From Streptomyces sp. NBC_01775 (GTDB lineage: Bacteria; Actinomycetota; Actinomycetes; Streptomycetales; Streptomycetaceae), in contig NZ_CP109104.1 in NCBI RefSeq assembly GCF_035917675.1, forward strand, positions 6,634,001 to 6,698,000: a DNA stretch of 64,000 nucleotides. Direction: 5' to 3'. The notes under the pieces are model-generated. The model saw only the letters and a list, made by a program, of their open reading frames with translations, was not told the DNA's origin and did not search any database. Numbering within the stretch: the stretch's first letter is position 1; each line of letters starts with the position of its first letter. This document shows positions 23,368 through 32,452 of this stretch, in pieces. A program made the position numbers and the translations under genes.

Positions 23368-24633
23368 ATGGGCAGCATGGAACGGCTGACGATCGGGGCC
23401 TTCGCGCGGGCGACACGCCTGTCGCCCAAGGCGCTCAGGCTCTACGACGAACTGGGCCTGCTGCCCCCCGCGCGGGTCGACCCGGAGACGGGATACCGCT
23501 ACTACGCGCCCGAACAGCGTGAGCGCGCCCGGCTCGTCGCCTGGCTGCGCCGTATCGGCATGCCGCTGGCGCGCATCCGCGAGGTGTGCGCGCAGGAGCC
23601 AAGGGCCGCGGCGGGAGAGGTCCGCGCCTACTGGGCGCAGGTCGAGGCGGAGACGGCCGCGCGGCGGGATCTGGTCACCCTCCTCATCGACCATCTGGCG
23701 GGGAAGGACCACGACAACATGACGCACAGCGACCACGACAGCCACAGCAGCCACAGCAGCCACAACAGCCACAGCAGCCACGGCAGCCATGGCGGCCACG
23801 AGGGCGACGACGGCCACGGCGGCAGCCCGCGTGAGGCCGCCCCCGGGCCCCGGACGCCCCTGACGCTGCGGCACGCCGCGCTGACCGACCCCGGGCGGGT
23901 GCGCGGGAGCAACCAGGACGCCGTGCACGCCGGGCCCCGGCTGCTCGCCGTCGCGGACGGTTACGGATCGGGCGGTGCCCGCGCCGCCGCCGCGGCGATC
24001 GAGGCGCTGCTCCCCCTGGAGGCGGGGCCCCAGCCGCCCCGCGAGCTGCTTGGCGTCCTGGACGAAGCGCTCGCACGGGCCGCCCACGCCGTACGCACGG
24101 CCCAGAGCCCCCACGGCCCCCACGCTCCCAACGGCCCCAACGGGGCGGGCGGCAAGCCGGGCGGCGGCACCCCGGGAGAGGAGGCGGGCACCACCTTGAC
24201 CGCGCTGCTGTTCACCGGCGCGCGCCAGGCCCTCATCCACATCGGCGACACCCGTGCGCTCCTGCTGCGCGCCGGTGAGCTGTCCCAGCTCACCCACGAC
24301 CACACGCTGGTCCAGTCCCTCGTCGACCAGGGCCGCCTCGACCCCGCCGAGGCGGCCACGCATCCTCAACGGGCCGTGCTGGAGCGGGCGTTGGGCGTAG
24401 GGGACGGAGTGCCCGACGTACGGCTGCACGACGCGGAGCCGGGCGACCGCTATCTGCTGTGCTCCGACGGGCTGTCCTCGGTCGTGCCCCAGGAGGAGAT
24501 ACGGCGCGTCCTGCTCACCGCCGCCGGCCCCGAGCGGACGGCCCTCGAACTGATCGCCCTCGCGAACCGGGCGGGCGGCCCCGACAATGTGAGCTGCGTG
24601 GTCGCCGACGTGCTTGCCGATTCGGACGACTGA
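23368..24633 (+). CDS. MerR regulator - His-rich linker - PP2C phosphatase fusion
   Basis: A 421-residue two-domain protein. Residues 1-113 are a MerR winged-helix regulator (TIGAFARATRLSPKALRLYD, GYRYYAPEQ, GMPLARIREVC) with a dimerisation helix. Residues 115-150 form a linker with 11 His in SH/GH repeats, a possible metal-binding tract. Residues about 157-421 are a PP2C-type Ser/Thr phosphatase with RGSNQDAV, VADGYG (Asp197), GDTRALLL (Asp294), CSDGLS (Asp367) and GPDNVSC (Asp406), so the metal Asp residues are present. GGAGGG lies about 11 nt before ATG 23368. It may couple metal or ligand sensing to dephosphorylation. Confidence 0.9.
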   Translation: MGSMERLTIGAFARATRLSPKALRLYDELGLLPPARVDPETGYRYYAPEQRERARLVAWLRRIGMPLARIREVCAQEPRAAAGEVRAYWAQVEAETAARRDLVTLLIDHLAGKDHDNMTHSDHDSHSSHSSHNSHSSHGSHGGHEGDDGHGGSPREAAPGPRTPLTLRHAALTDPGRVRGSNQDAVHAGPRLLAVADGYGSGGARAAAAAIEALLPLEAGPQPPRELLGVLDEALARAAHAVRTAQSPHGPHAPNGPNGAGGKPGGGTPGEEAGTTLTALLFTGARQALIHIGDTRALLLRAGELSQLTHDHTLVQSLVDQGRLDPAEAATHPQRAVLERALGVGDGVPDVRLHDAEPGDRYLLCSDGLSSVVPQEEIRRVLLTAAGPERTALELIALANRAGGPDNVSCVVADVLADSDD

Positions 24634-24795
24634 ACGAGTACGGCACCGCTACGGTGAGGCCCAAGGGGCCGGGGTGCACGCTGAAGTGCCCCCGGTCCGG
24701 GGGCACTTGGCCCCGGACGCCCCGTTCATGGCCGGGCCCGCGGAGCCGACAGGGCTGACGTGGCCGACGGGCAGCGAAGCAGAGGGAGAGGGCGT

Positions 24796-25191
24796 ATGTC
24801 GCGCTATCGCGAGGCGAAGTTCCGGGCCATCACGGCCTTCCAGCGGCGGATCCTCAACCCCGTCACCGTACGGTCGCGGGGCCAGATCCTGCTGGAGACC
24901 ACCGGCCGCGTCTCCGGGGAGCCCCGCCGCACCCCGGTCGGCGGGCTCCGCACCGGCGGGGAGTTCTGGCTGGTCTCCGAGCACGGCGACCAGTCGAACT
25001 ACGTACGCAACATCAAGGCCGACCCCCGCGTGCGCGTCCGCCTCAAGGGCCAGTGGTACACGGGCACCGCGCACCCGCTCCCCGAGGACGACGCCCAGGC
25101 CCGGCTCAAGGCGCTCCCGCGCTCCAACAGCGCGGTGGTCCGCGCGGTGGGCACCAGCCTCCTGTCGATCCGCGTCGACCTCGACGACTGA
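24796..25191 (+). CDS. Deazaflavin (F420)-dependent nitroreductase family protein
   Basis: A 131-residue split-barrel protein of the Ddn/FDOR-A family that uses reduced F420. Features are ILLETTGRVSGEPRRTPVGG, FWLVSEHGDQSNYVRNIKADPRVRV and the short C-terminal barrel strands, all typical. F420 is characteristic of actinobacteria. ATG 24796 has GGGAGAGGG upstream. It has no obvious partner gene, and the substrate is unknown. Confidence 0.88.
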   Translation: MSRYREAKFRAITAFQRRILNPVTVRSRGQILLETTGRVSGEPRRTPVGGLRTGGEFWLVSEHGDQSNYVRNIKADPRVRVRLKGQWYTGTAHPLPEDDAQARLKALPRSNSAVVRAVGTSLLSIRVDLDD

Positions 25192-25261
25192 TCCGCCCGG
25201 ACGGCCGATCCGCCGGAGGAGCCCTGGGGTCCGGGTCTCTTGGATCCCGGGGCCCAGGGAT

Positions 25262-25307
25262 CCCAGGGGCCCCGGGCCCCGGAACCCGGGGCCTCCGGCC
25301 CCCTGGG
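25262..25307. terminator. GC-rich palindromic terminator-like element
   Basis: CCCAGGGGCC and GGCCCCCTGGG form the outer stem of a very GC-rich palindrome with inner GGGCCCCGG/CCGGGG complementarity, between the Ddn-family gene and the membrane protein gene. Bidirectional termination is plausible. Confidence 0.55.
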
Positions 25308-25366
25308 AGGGTCACTCGCCCTGCCGAGCCATGTCCCTTTTGCTCCACATGGCGGACAATGTCGGT

Positions 25367-26755
25367 ATGAGCCCTCACGTCGCGACCCCCGTGTCCCGCC
25401 GCGGCCCGGGCGGCGGGCGCCCGCTCGCGGTGCTGCTGACGCTGCTCGGCGCGATCGTCGCGCTGCTCTTCGCGGCCGTTCCCGCGCAGGCGGCCCCCGG
25501 CCCGCCCACTCCGGAGGAGATCGGGAAGGGGCTGCGCGCCCAGCCGGTCTATGTGGACAAGAGTGCCCGGGACAGGCTGAGCAGGTCCGATCAGAACGCG
25601 CTCGCGAAGCGGATCGACGCCGCGGGCGAGCCGGTCTTCGTCGTCGTCCTCCCCAAGGACCCCGCCTACAACAAGCGGACCATCCTCTCCGACATCCGGG
25701 AGGCGACGGGCCGCGCGGGCGTCTACGGCGTCCTGCTCGGCGACGATTTCGGCGCCGCCTCCGACCGTGCGCTGATGAACGCCGGCAAGGCGCGGGCGCT
25801 CGCCGCGCAGGCGCAAGGGGACGGCGCCGACGCCGCCGCGCTGAGCACCTTCGCGGGCGAGGCCGCCTCCGCCGTCGAGAACGGCTCGGGCCGGGCGCCC
25901 GCCGACGACAACGGCTCGCGCGGCGGCTCTGCCGGGGTGGGCGGGCTGGTCATCGGCGTGCTGCTGCTGGGCGGCCTGGCCACCGCGCTGTTCTTCGGCG
26001 TCCGCAGCGCCCGGCGCGTCCGCAAGGAGGCCGCCGCCGAACTGGCGCGGGTGAAGACCACCGTCGACGAGGACGTCACCTCCTACGGCGAGGAGCTCGA
26101 CCGCCTCGAACTGGACCCGGCCGCACCGGGCGGCGCCTCGGAGGAGGAGAACGCGTCGATGGTCTCCGAGTACGGCGCCGCCCTGGACGCCTACGAGGAG
26201 GCCAAGTCCGCCATGGCCCGGGTGCGTGCCCCGCGCGATGTCCAGGCGGTGACGAGCGCGCTCGAACAGGGCCGGTTCGCCCTCGCCACGCTCCGTGCCC
26301 GCCGCGCCGGCGAGCCCCTGCCGGAACACCGCGCACCGTGCTTCTTCGACCCCCGGCACGGCCCCTCGGTCGAGGACCGCGAGTGGAGCCCGGAGGACGG
26401 AGCGCCCCGTTCCGTCCCCGTCTGCGCCGCCGACGCGGCCCGCCTCGACGACGGGGAGAGCCCCCTGGCCCGCGAGGTCGAGACCGCGACCGGCCGCCGC
26501 CCCTACTGGCAGGCCGGCCCCGCGTACGGCCCCTGGGCGGGCGGGTACTTCGGCGCCTACGGCACGACGATGATGTCCGGCATGCTCTTCGGCACCCTGC
26601 TCGGCTCGTCCATGGGCGCGGGCACGGCGTGGGGTGGAGACGGCAGCTTCGACGGCGGCTTCGACGGCGGCGGATTCGGCAGCAACGACTCGTTCGGCGG
26701 ATCCGACGGCGGTTTCGGCGGCGGCGGTGGCTTCGACGGCGGAGGCGGGTTCTGA
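25367..26755 (+). CDS. Secreted/membrane-anchored protein with Gly-rich C terminus
   Basis: A 462-residue protein. A long signal peptide (LAVLLTLLGAIVALLFAAVPAQAA) precedes an extracytoplasmic alpha/beta domain (about 55-170: VFVVVLPKDPAYNKRTILSD, TGRAGVYGVLLGDDFG), one transmembrane helix near residue 195 (VGGLVIGVLLLGGLATALFFG), a basic/acidic coiled segment and a C terminus of Gly/Asp/Phe repeats (FDGGFDGGGFG). The overall plan resembles TPM/YgcG-type membrane proteins. Function is unknown. A GACAAT sequence 6 nt before ATG 25367 suggests a leaderless start; ATG 25331 is an alternative. Confidence 0.75.
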   Translation: MSPHVATPVSRRGPGGGRPLAVLLTLLGAIVALLFAAVPAQAAPGPPTPEEIGKGLRAQPVYVDKSARDRLSRSDQNALAKRIDAAGEPVFVVVLPKDPAYNKRTILSDIREATGRAGVYGVLLGDDFGAASDRALMNAGKARALAAQAQGDGADAAALSTFAGEAASAVENGSGRAPADDNGSRGGSAGVGGLVIGVLLLGGLATALFFGVRSARRVRKEAAAELARVKTTVDEDVTSYGEELDRLELDPAAPGGASEEENASMVSEYGAALDAYEEAKSAMARVRAPRDVQAVTSALEQGRFALATLRARRAGEPLPEHRAPCFFDPRHGPSVEDREWSPEDGAPRSVPVCAADAARLDDGESPLAREVETATGRRPYWQAGPAYGPWAGGYFGAYGTTMMSGMLFGTLLGSSMGAGTAWGGDGSFDGGFDGGGFGSNDSFGGSDGGFGGGGGFDGGGGF

Positions 26756-26793
26756 CCCAGGGGTGCGAGGGCGACGGCCGCCGCAGGAATTCA

Positions 26794-27738
26794 TCAGTAG
26801 CGCATGGCGGTGAAATCGATGGGCCTGGGCTGAAGCAGCTGGACGCGGGACGTCAGCTGCTTCATTCGTCCGGCCATCTCCCGGGCGGGGAGCCGCTTGC
26901 GGTCGCCGTGTCCGGGCAGCAGCCACTCGAAGTGCAGCCGGTCGGCGGTTCGCGCCAAGGAGGCAGCCAATTCCTCGATCGAGTACCAGGTGACGCTCTC
27001 GGCCACTTCCAGATCGGCCGTCGCGCGTGACCAGTACAGGCTGTCGCCGCTGAAGCAGTACCGCTCGTCGGCGGTGTAGAGCACGCTGCCCCGGGTGTGA
27101 CCTGGGAGCGGGTGCGCAGTCACACCCTCACCGACCTCGACCGGATCCGTGCCGCGCATGACACGGTCGGCATCCGGCGCGGCGTCGAGATCACCCTCGT
27201 GAATCCACAGCCGGGCGCCGAAGCGGTCGGCGTAGCGGCGGCCGTGCGCGGCATGGTCCCGGTGGGTGAGCAGGACATCGGTGACAGGGCCCAGCTCCTC
27301 GTGCCGCGCGGCAAGCGTGCTGCTCCAGCGCGGCGTATCGATCATCATCATGGTGCCGGAAGGCCGGCGCAGCAGATAGGAGTTGGCCCCAGCCGTGCGA
27401 GGGGAGTTGTGTCCGCACAGGTGGACAGCGTCGTCCAGGGCCAGGGGGAAGGGATCCAGGGCGCCGTCGAGCCGCTGGTCGATGCGTCGGACCGACCGGG
27501 TGGGACAGGCGAACGCGGCAGCGTGCAGCTGCCGCGCCTCCGCCCTGTCGCGCGGCTGCCGGATCATCTCGGAGCGGCCGGTGGCCTCGCGTATCAGGTC
27601 AGGGGCAAGCTGACGCGCGACGTCGCAGTTGGTACACCGGGCGGCGATGTACCAACCGCCCTCCGCCTCGCCCGGCTTTTCCGCTCCGGTGGCTGCGTCC
27701 TGGTCTCCCGCCGGGGCGGGTGACAGCCCGTCGTTCAT
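26794..27738 (-). CDS. MBL-fold hydrolase with N-terminal ferredoxin-like domain
   Basis: A 314-residue protein. Residues about 28-90 resemble a single-cluster ferredoxin (CTNCDVARQLAPDLI ... FACPTRSV), but the usual third Cys of the CxxCxxC part is Ala. The rest is a metallo-beta-lactamase fold with LLTHRDHAAHGRRY, PLPGHTRGSVLY, CFSGDSLYW and LLPGHGD. The family occurs in cyanobacteria and actinobacteria without a firm function. ATG 27738 has GGAG upstream. It converges on the 26755 gene with a 38-bp gap. Confidence 0.82.
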   Translation of the reverse strand: MNDGLSPAPAGDQDAATGAEKPGEAEGGWYIAARCTNCDVARQLAPDLIREATGRSEMIRQPRDRAEARQLHAAAFACPTRSVRRIDQRLDGALDPFPLALDDAVHLCGHNSPRTAGANSYLLRRPSGTMMMIDTPRWSSTLAARHEELGPVTDVLLTHRDHAAHGRRYADRFGARLWIHEGDLDAAPDADRVMRGTDPVEVGEGVTAHPLPGHTRGSVLYTADERYCFSGDSLYWSRATADLEVAESVTWYSIEELAASLARTADRLHFEWLLPGHGDRKRLPAREMAGRMKQLTSRVQLLQPRPIDFTAMRY

Positions 27739-28225
27739 GGTGGCTCCGTCCTGGATCGCGCATGGTGCACGCCTTCCCAAGGGGTATCGCGCACCGATGG
27801 AAAAGAGGAAGGAGGTCCGGCGCTTGTGCTTCCCGGAGGCGTCCACTCTGTGAGCGGGCCCAAAAAGCCCAAAAAGCCACCATATGCTGCTGAAAATACC
27901 TTCTGGGGGCTTGATCGGGCTTCGTCGAGCTTCGTCGAGCCGCTGTGTGACGTCGGCATCGTGCGGAGACGGCCCGGTGGTATGCCGTATCCGGGACGGA
28001 AGACGCTGCCGAAGGCGAATTCCGTCGAGCAGCCGACCAGCGCCGTGAATTCTTCCGTGAACGCCGTCCGCGGCATTCGCGCGATCCGACCGGGCTGCTG
28101 AACGGTCCACGGCTTGTCCGCGCCGGTATGGATATCGCGCGGCCCGGCCGCGACAGGCTTCCGGGCCGCCTTGGCCAGTACCCGGCGAAGGCGGCTTGAG
28201 AAGTCCTCTGCTGGACCCTCGGGGA
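27739..28225. other. Gene-free interval of about 490 bp
   Basis: No frame on either strand has a good start, codon bias and recognisable content. GC is lower than in flanking genes. A short tandem CTTCGTCGAG duplication lies near 27917-27938. The weak minus-strand frame around 28100-27990 (MPRTAFTEEFTALVGCSTEF) could be a gene relic, but I cannot support it. Confidence 0.5.
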
Positions 28226-28564
28226 CTACGGCCACCTCTCCATGGCCGTGACGATCTGCGCCAGTTGGGCCTCGAAGTCCGTCGTCTCGACCTCGCCCCG
28301 TCCGTACGCCTGCCACAGGCCGGCGAGTCGCTCTTCCCACTCGCCGAATTCAATGAGCCTGTCCGCCAGCGTGAACCCGTCCAGGGAAGGCTTTCCGGCC
28401 TCAAGCGCCCAACGACTCGCGGTCGCGTCCGCGGTGATGCCGCGGCCGGCCAACTCGACAACGGTGAACGACACCCGGGCATCCGCGGCGATCGCGATGA
28501 ACACGCCCAGCGACACGGAGTTCCGCACGGCGAATCCCCGCCCGGAGGCATCAAGCTCGGTCAC
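28226..28564 (-). CDS. Hypothetical protein, 112 residues
   Basis: Begins with a beta-rich stretch (MTELDASGRGFAVRNSV, SLGVFIAIAADARVSFTVVEL) and ends with two helices (RLIEFGEWEERLAGLWQAYGRG, DFEAQLAQIVTAMERWP). This looks like a small single-domain protein, perhaps an immunity or accessory factor. I do not recognise the family. The GTG at 28564 has AAGGAC upstream. Divergent from the PhzF gene. Confidence 0.6.
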   Translation of the reverse strand: MTELDASGRGFAVRNSVSLGVFIAIAADARVSFTVVELAGRGITADATASRWALEAGKPSLDGFTLADRLIEFGEWEERLAGLWQAYGRGEVETTDFEAQLAQIVTAMERWP

Positions 28565-28718
28565 GTCGTCCTTCCCGCACGGGCCGCAGTGCTGGGCAGC
28601 CTACCGAGCACGCGGCTGAGCGGCCTACGACCCCGGTCATAGGACTCCCCTGTTCGTCCACTCGGAAGATTGGCGAGCCGTTGCGGAACAAGCGTGGGAG
28701 CGGAGCCGTTGCTGGAGC

Positions 28719-29612
28719 ATGAACGCGAATATGAGGGCGGCTGCCCCGACCGAGGTCCTGCGCTACACCGCCTTCTCCGCCGATCCGGACGGCGGCAACC
28801 CCGCCGGGGTCGTGCTCGACGCGAGCGCGCTCGACGACGCGGCGCGGCTGGCTGTGGCCGCCGAAGTCGGCTATTCGGAGACGGCGTTCCTGACGCCCGC
28901 GCCGCAGGGGACCGAAGGGGCGCCCGAGGGGCGGGCGTTCACCACGCGGTACTTCAGCCCGCTGGCCGAGGTCGCCTTCTGCGGGCACGCCACGATCGCG
29001 ACGGCCGTGGCGCTGGGCGAGCGCATAGGTCCCGGCGAGCTGCTGTTCCTCACCCCGGCCGGGCCGATCCCCGTCACCGTCGTGGGCGGTGACGGGGAGA
29101 GCGGGCCGCGGGCCACGCTCAGCAGCGTCGAGCCGCACAGCGAGCCCGTCGAGGACAAGGACCTCACCGAGGCGCTGGCCGCGCTGGGGTGGGCGCGGGG
29201 CGATCTGGACCCCGAGATTCCGCCCCGTATCGCTTTCGGCGGCAATGACCACCTGGTGCTCGCCGTCACCTCCCGCGAGCGGCTGGGCGCGCTGGACTAC
29301 GACTTCGAGCGGCTGAAGGAGCTGATGCTGCGACTCGGCCTGACGACGCTTCAGCTGGTGTGGCGCGAGTCCGCCGGGGTCTTCCATGTGCGCGACCCCT
29401 TCCCCGTCGGAGGCGTCCGCGAGGACCCGGCCACCGGCGCTGCTGCTGCGGCTTTCGGGGGGTACGCGCGCGAGCTGGGCATCGTGCCGGAGGAGTCGCG
29501 GTTCACCCTGCACCAGGGCGAGGACATGGGGCGGCCCGGCGAGCTGACCGTCGACCTGCGCGCCGGGGACCCCCGCGTGCACGTCTCGGGCACGGCGGCC
29601 CGCATCGGCTGA
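28719..29612 (+). CDS. PhzF-family isomerase/epimerase-like protein
   Basis: A 297-residue diaminopimelate-epimerase-fold protein of the PhzF family. It has the N-terminal FSADPDGGNPAGVVLDA with GNPAG, EVGYSETAFL containing the catalytic Glu, YFSPLAEVAFCGHATIA, and a C-terminal EDPATGAAAAAFGGYARE. PhzF isomerises DHHA in phenazine biosynthesis, but no other phz genes are present, so a different small-molecule substrate is likely. ATG 28719 or 28731 may be the start. Confidence 0.88.
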   Translation: MNANMRAAAPTEVLRYTAFSADPDGGNPAGVVLDASALDDAARLAVAAEVGYSETAFLTPAPQGTEGAPEGRAFTTRYFSPLAEVAFCGHATIATAVALGERIGPGELLFLTPAGPIPVTVVGGDGESGPRATLSSVEPHSEPVEDKDLTEALAALGWARGDLDPEIPPRIAFGGNDHLVLAVTSRERLGALDYDFERLKELMLRLGLTTLQLVWRESAGVFHVRDPFPVGGVREDPATGAAAAAFGGYARELGIVPEESRFTLHQGEDMGRPGELTVDLRAGDPRVHVSGTAARIG

Positions 29613-29763
29613 GCCGCGACGGGACGGGCGCGCTGAGGCGGAGATCACCCCTGGCGCGCCGTCCCGGCTGTGGTCCGTGCGGCCGGTGCGGAGCAGACTG
29701 CGGGACGCGGCGCGGCGTACGTCCAGGCAGCCGCGCGACCGTATGCCGAAGGAGCCCACCGCC

Positions 29764-30969
29764 GTGACCGAGCCGCAGCAGCCGCCCGCCCCGCCCCCGG
29801 TGAACTTCGCGAATTACCAGAACGAGATCTATCTGCACGGGCTGGAAGGCCGCGTCCCGCCGTTCACCACGGAGGCGACCGCGCTCGGCGCCTCGGCCCG
29901 CGGTCACCTGGACGCCGGGGCCTTCGGCTACGTCGCGGGCTCGGCCGGATCCGGCGCCACCCACCGGGCCAACCGCGAGGCGTTCGACCGCTGCCGCCTC
30001 GTGCCGCGCATGCTCACCGACGCCACCCACCGCGACCTGCGTACGCGCGTCCTCGGCACCACCATGCCCGCGCCGGTGCTGCTCGCGCCCCTGGGCGTCC
30101 AGTCGATCGTGCACCCGGACGGCGAGCTGGCCACAGCCCGCGCCGCCGCCTCGCTGGGCTTGACGATGACGCTGTCGACCGCCTCCTCCTACACCGTCGA
30201 GCAGGTTGCCGAGGCGAGCGGCGCGGGACCGCGCTGGTTCCAGCTGTACTGGCCCAACGACGACGACGTGTGCGTCAGCATCCTGGAGAGGGCGCGGCGC
30301 GCGGGCTTCACCACTCTCGTCGTCACCCTCGACACCTGGACGCTGGCCTGGCGGCCCCACGACCTGGACCAGTCGTATCTGCCCTTCATCCGGGGCGTCG
30401 GCACCGCGATCCCGTTCTCCGACCCGGCCTTCCGCGCGGGCCTGGAGCGCTCCCCGGAGGAGGACCTGGAGGCGGCTGTGCTGCGCTGGGTGCCGATGTT
30501 CACCGGCACGGACAAGTCCTGGGACCGGCTGCCGTTCCTGCGCCGGCACTGGGACGGGCCCATCGTCCTCAAGGGCATCCAGCACTCCGACGACGCGCGC
30601 CGTGCGGCGGAGGCCGGGATGGAGGGGATCGTCGTCTCCAACCACGGCGGCCGGCAGCTCGACGGTGCGATGGCGTCCTTGGACGCGCTGCCCGGCATCG
30701 TGCGCGCCGTCGAGCGCACGGGCACGGACACCGAGGTCCTCTTCGACTCGGGCATCCGCACCGGCGCCGACGTCCTCAAGGCCCTGGCGCTGGGCGCACG
30801 CGCCGTGCTGGTCGGCCGCCCGTTCGCGTACGGGCTGGCCCACGGCGGCGAGGACGGCGTACGGCATGTGCTGCGCTCGTTGCTGGCCGACCTCGACCTC
30901 ACCCTGGGACTGTCGGGCCACCGCACGCCGGCGGAGCTGACCCCGGACGATCTGTGGCACCGCCCCTGA
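29764..30969 (+). CDS. FMN-dependent alpha-hydroxy-acid oxidase (lactate 2-monooxygenase-like)
   Basis: A 401-residue TIM-barrel flavoprotein oxidising L-2-hydroxy acids such as lactate. Signatures are NFANYQNEIYLHG near the N terminus, PVLLAPLGVQSIVHPDGE, STASSYTVEQV, WFQLYWPNDDD, VLKGIQHSDDA and SNHGGRQLDG with the catalytic His/Arg, then FDSGIRTGADVLKAL and VGRPFAYGL. The region before STASSY and the Trp-rich part fit lactate 2-monooxygenase better than short lactate oxidases. GTG 29764 has AAGGAG at 9 nt; upstream in-frame starts at 29677 and 29743 lack one. Confidence 0.9.
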   Translation: MTEPQQPPAPPPVNFANYQNEIYLHGLEGRVPPFTTEATALGASARGHLDAGAFGYVAGSAGSGATHRANREAFDRCRLVPRMLTDATHRDLRTRVLGTTMPAPVLLAPLGVQSIVHPDGELATARAAASLGLTMTLSTASSYTVEQVAEASGAGPRWFQLYWPNDDDVCVSILERARRAGFTTLVVTLDTWTLAWRPHDLDQSYLPFIRGVGTAIPFSDPAFRAGLERSPEEDLEAAVLRWVPMFTGTDKSWDRLPFLRRHWDGPIVLKGIQHSDDARRAAEAGMEGIVVSNHGGRQLDGAMASLDALPGIVRAVERTGTDTEVLFDSGIRTGADVLKALALGARAVLVGRPFAYGLAHGGEDGVRHVLRSLLADLDLTLGLSGHRTPAELTPDDLWHRP

Positions 30970-31053
30970 CGGCCCGGCGTGGTCGCCGGGCGGCCCTGCG
31001 GAGTCCACAGCCGTGCGCGGCGGGTGTTCCGCCGACGGTACGATGGAGGGCAC

Positions 31054-31476
31054 GGCGGACGAGCCGGCCGGGCGGTCGCGTCGGGGGGTGCACTCGCACT
31101 CCTCGCCGAGGAAAGTCCGGGCTCCACAGGGCAGGATGGTGGGTAACGCCCACCCGGGGTGACCCGCGGGACAGTGCCACAGAAAACAGACCGCCGGGCC
31201 CGTCTTCGGACGGCGCCCGGTAAGGGTGAAACGGTGGTGTAAGAGACCACCAGCGCCCAGGGTGACCTGGGCGGCTTGGTAAACCCCATCCGGAGCAAGG
31301 TCAAGAGGGGCCGCGGCGACGTGGCCCTGCGCGGATGCTTGAGGGCGGCCCGTCCGAGTCCGCGGGTAGACCGCACGAGGCCGGTGGCAACACCGGTCCT
31401 AGATGGATGGCCGTCTCCCCGGCCACCGCGAGGTGCCCGGGAGACAGAACCCGGCTTAAAGGCCGACTCGTCCGCC
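31054..31476 (+). ncRNA. rnpB: RNase P RNA, bacterial type A
   Basis: Catalytic RNA of RNase P, which matures tRNA 5' ends. The P1 helix pairs GGCGGACGAGCCGGCC (31054-31069) with GGCCGACTCGTCCGCC (31461-31476). The conserved core GAGGAAAGTCCGGGCTCC begins at 31109, GGGTAAGGGTGAAA-like and GGTAAACCCC segments are central, and the 3' conserved AGACAGAACCCGGCTTA precedes P1. Length about 423 nt is normal for Streptomyces. The ends are read from the P1 pairing. Confidence 0.96.
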
Positions 31477-31506
31477 CTTTCCGCCGTCCGGAGGCGCCTT
31501 CCCCGG

Positions 31507-31527
31507 CCGGGGGCCCCTTGCCCCCGG
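31507..31527 (+). terminator. Hairpin downstream of rnpB
   Basis: CCGGGGG and CCCCCGG flank a 7-nt loop 30 bp after rnpB. It lies between rnpB and the convergent gene ending at 31585 and could serve both. Confidence 0.55.
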
Positions 31528-31584
31528 AGAGCCCCTGGCCCCCGGTGGCGTCTTTCCGCCGCCCGGAGGCCCAGGGGCCCGGGA

Positions 31585-32196
31585 TCAGAAGGTGCCGTTG
31601 GAGAGGATCTCCCCGTCGGCGTCGTAGACCGTCACCAGGCCGTTGACCGAGGTCCTCCAGTCGGCGAACGCCGATGCCAGAAGCTTGCCGTCACCGGCGT
31701 GCGAACCCATCATCCCGCCGGTGTAGTCGGTGTGGACCTCGGCGTCGTCCATGATGTCGCTGTGGGTGTCGGCGCCCTGCACATTGATGATGTGCGCGGC
31801 GGCTGCCTTCTGCTGCGGCGTGCCCGACTTCGCGATGAATGCCTTGAACCGCGCCGCCTGGGATCCCGGCTGCGCGGCGGGCTTCGCCTTCTCCTTCTTC
31901 GCGTTCTCCTTCTTCGGCCTGTTGGCTTCCGGCTTGTCGGCCCTGGGCTTTTCCGCCTTCTCTTTGGGCTTGGCCGCGGGCTTCCCGGAGACCGCGCTGG
32001 ACTCCTTGCCGGACTTCTTCGAGTCGTTCCCGTCGCCCTGGCTGACCGAGGCGATGACGCCGATGGCGACGAAGGCGCCCAGGACCCCGAGAGTGATCTT
32101 CAGGCCGAGACGGCGCTTCTTCGGCGGCGGTCCCGGCATTCCCGGCGGCCCCTCCGGTGGCGGTGCGAACGGCCCCTGCGGCTGCTGATACGTCAT
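31585..32196 (-). CDS. Single-pass membrane protein with Lys/Pro/Ala-rich stalk
   Basis: A 203-residue protein: a cytosolic Pro-rich N terminus (QQPQGPFAPPPEGPPGMPGP) and basic KKRRLG, one transmembrane helix (ITLGVLGAFVAIGVIASV, about 34-51), a charged Lys/Glu/Pro/Ala stalk (about 55-115) and a C-terminal extracellular domain of about 85 residues (FKAFIAKSGTPQQKAAAAHI, VTVYDADGEILSNGTF). The stalk suggests projection through the peptidoglycan. Function unknown. ATG 32196 has GGGGGGACC upstream; 32197-32452 holds no gene. Confidence 0.75.
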   Translation of the reverse strand: MTYQQPQGPFAPPPEGPPGMPGPPPKKRRLGLKITLGVLGAFVAIGVIASVSQGDGNDSKKSGKESSAVSGKPAAKPKEKAEKPRADKPEANRPKKENAKKEKAKPAAQPGSQAARFKAFIAKSGTPQQKAAAAHIINVQGADTHSDIMDDAEVHTDYTGGMMGSHAGDGKLLASAFADWRTSVNGLVTVYDADGEILSNGTF

Positions 32197-32452
32197 GGTC
32201 CCCCCCATGGCAGCTGAGGAAGCAGACGTTAGCGGGGAACAGGACGGATACGTCAGACCTGTGCATGAAGTGTCCGTATGTGGTGGTAATCGTCAGTTCA
32301 TGGGGGTAGATCAGCCGTGGCAGGGTGGATTCAACCGCGGCCGATGTAGGGCATCTTCGTGGCCATCACGGTCGTGAACTGCACGTTGGCCTCCAGGGGG
32401 AGTAGACCGTCGCGGCCGGCACTTGGAGGACGGGCGAGGCGGCAGCGGGCCA

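Noticed and set aside
27735-28340. Leftward frame upstream of the MBL hydrolase with a start at 28340
   Set aside because: No SD, mixed composition and no motifs. Only a short central piece looks protein-like, so it is reported as a gene-free interval.
28719-29612. PhzF as evidence of a phenazine cluster
   Set aside because: None of the other phz genes is nearby; PhzF-family proteins are widespread with other roles.
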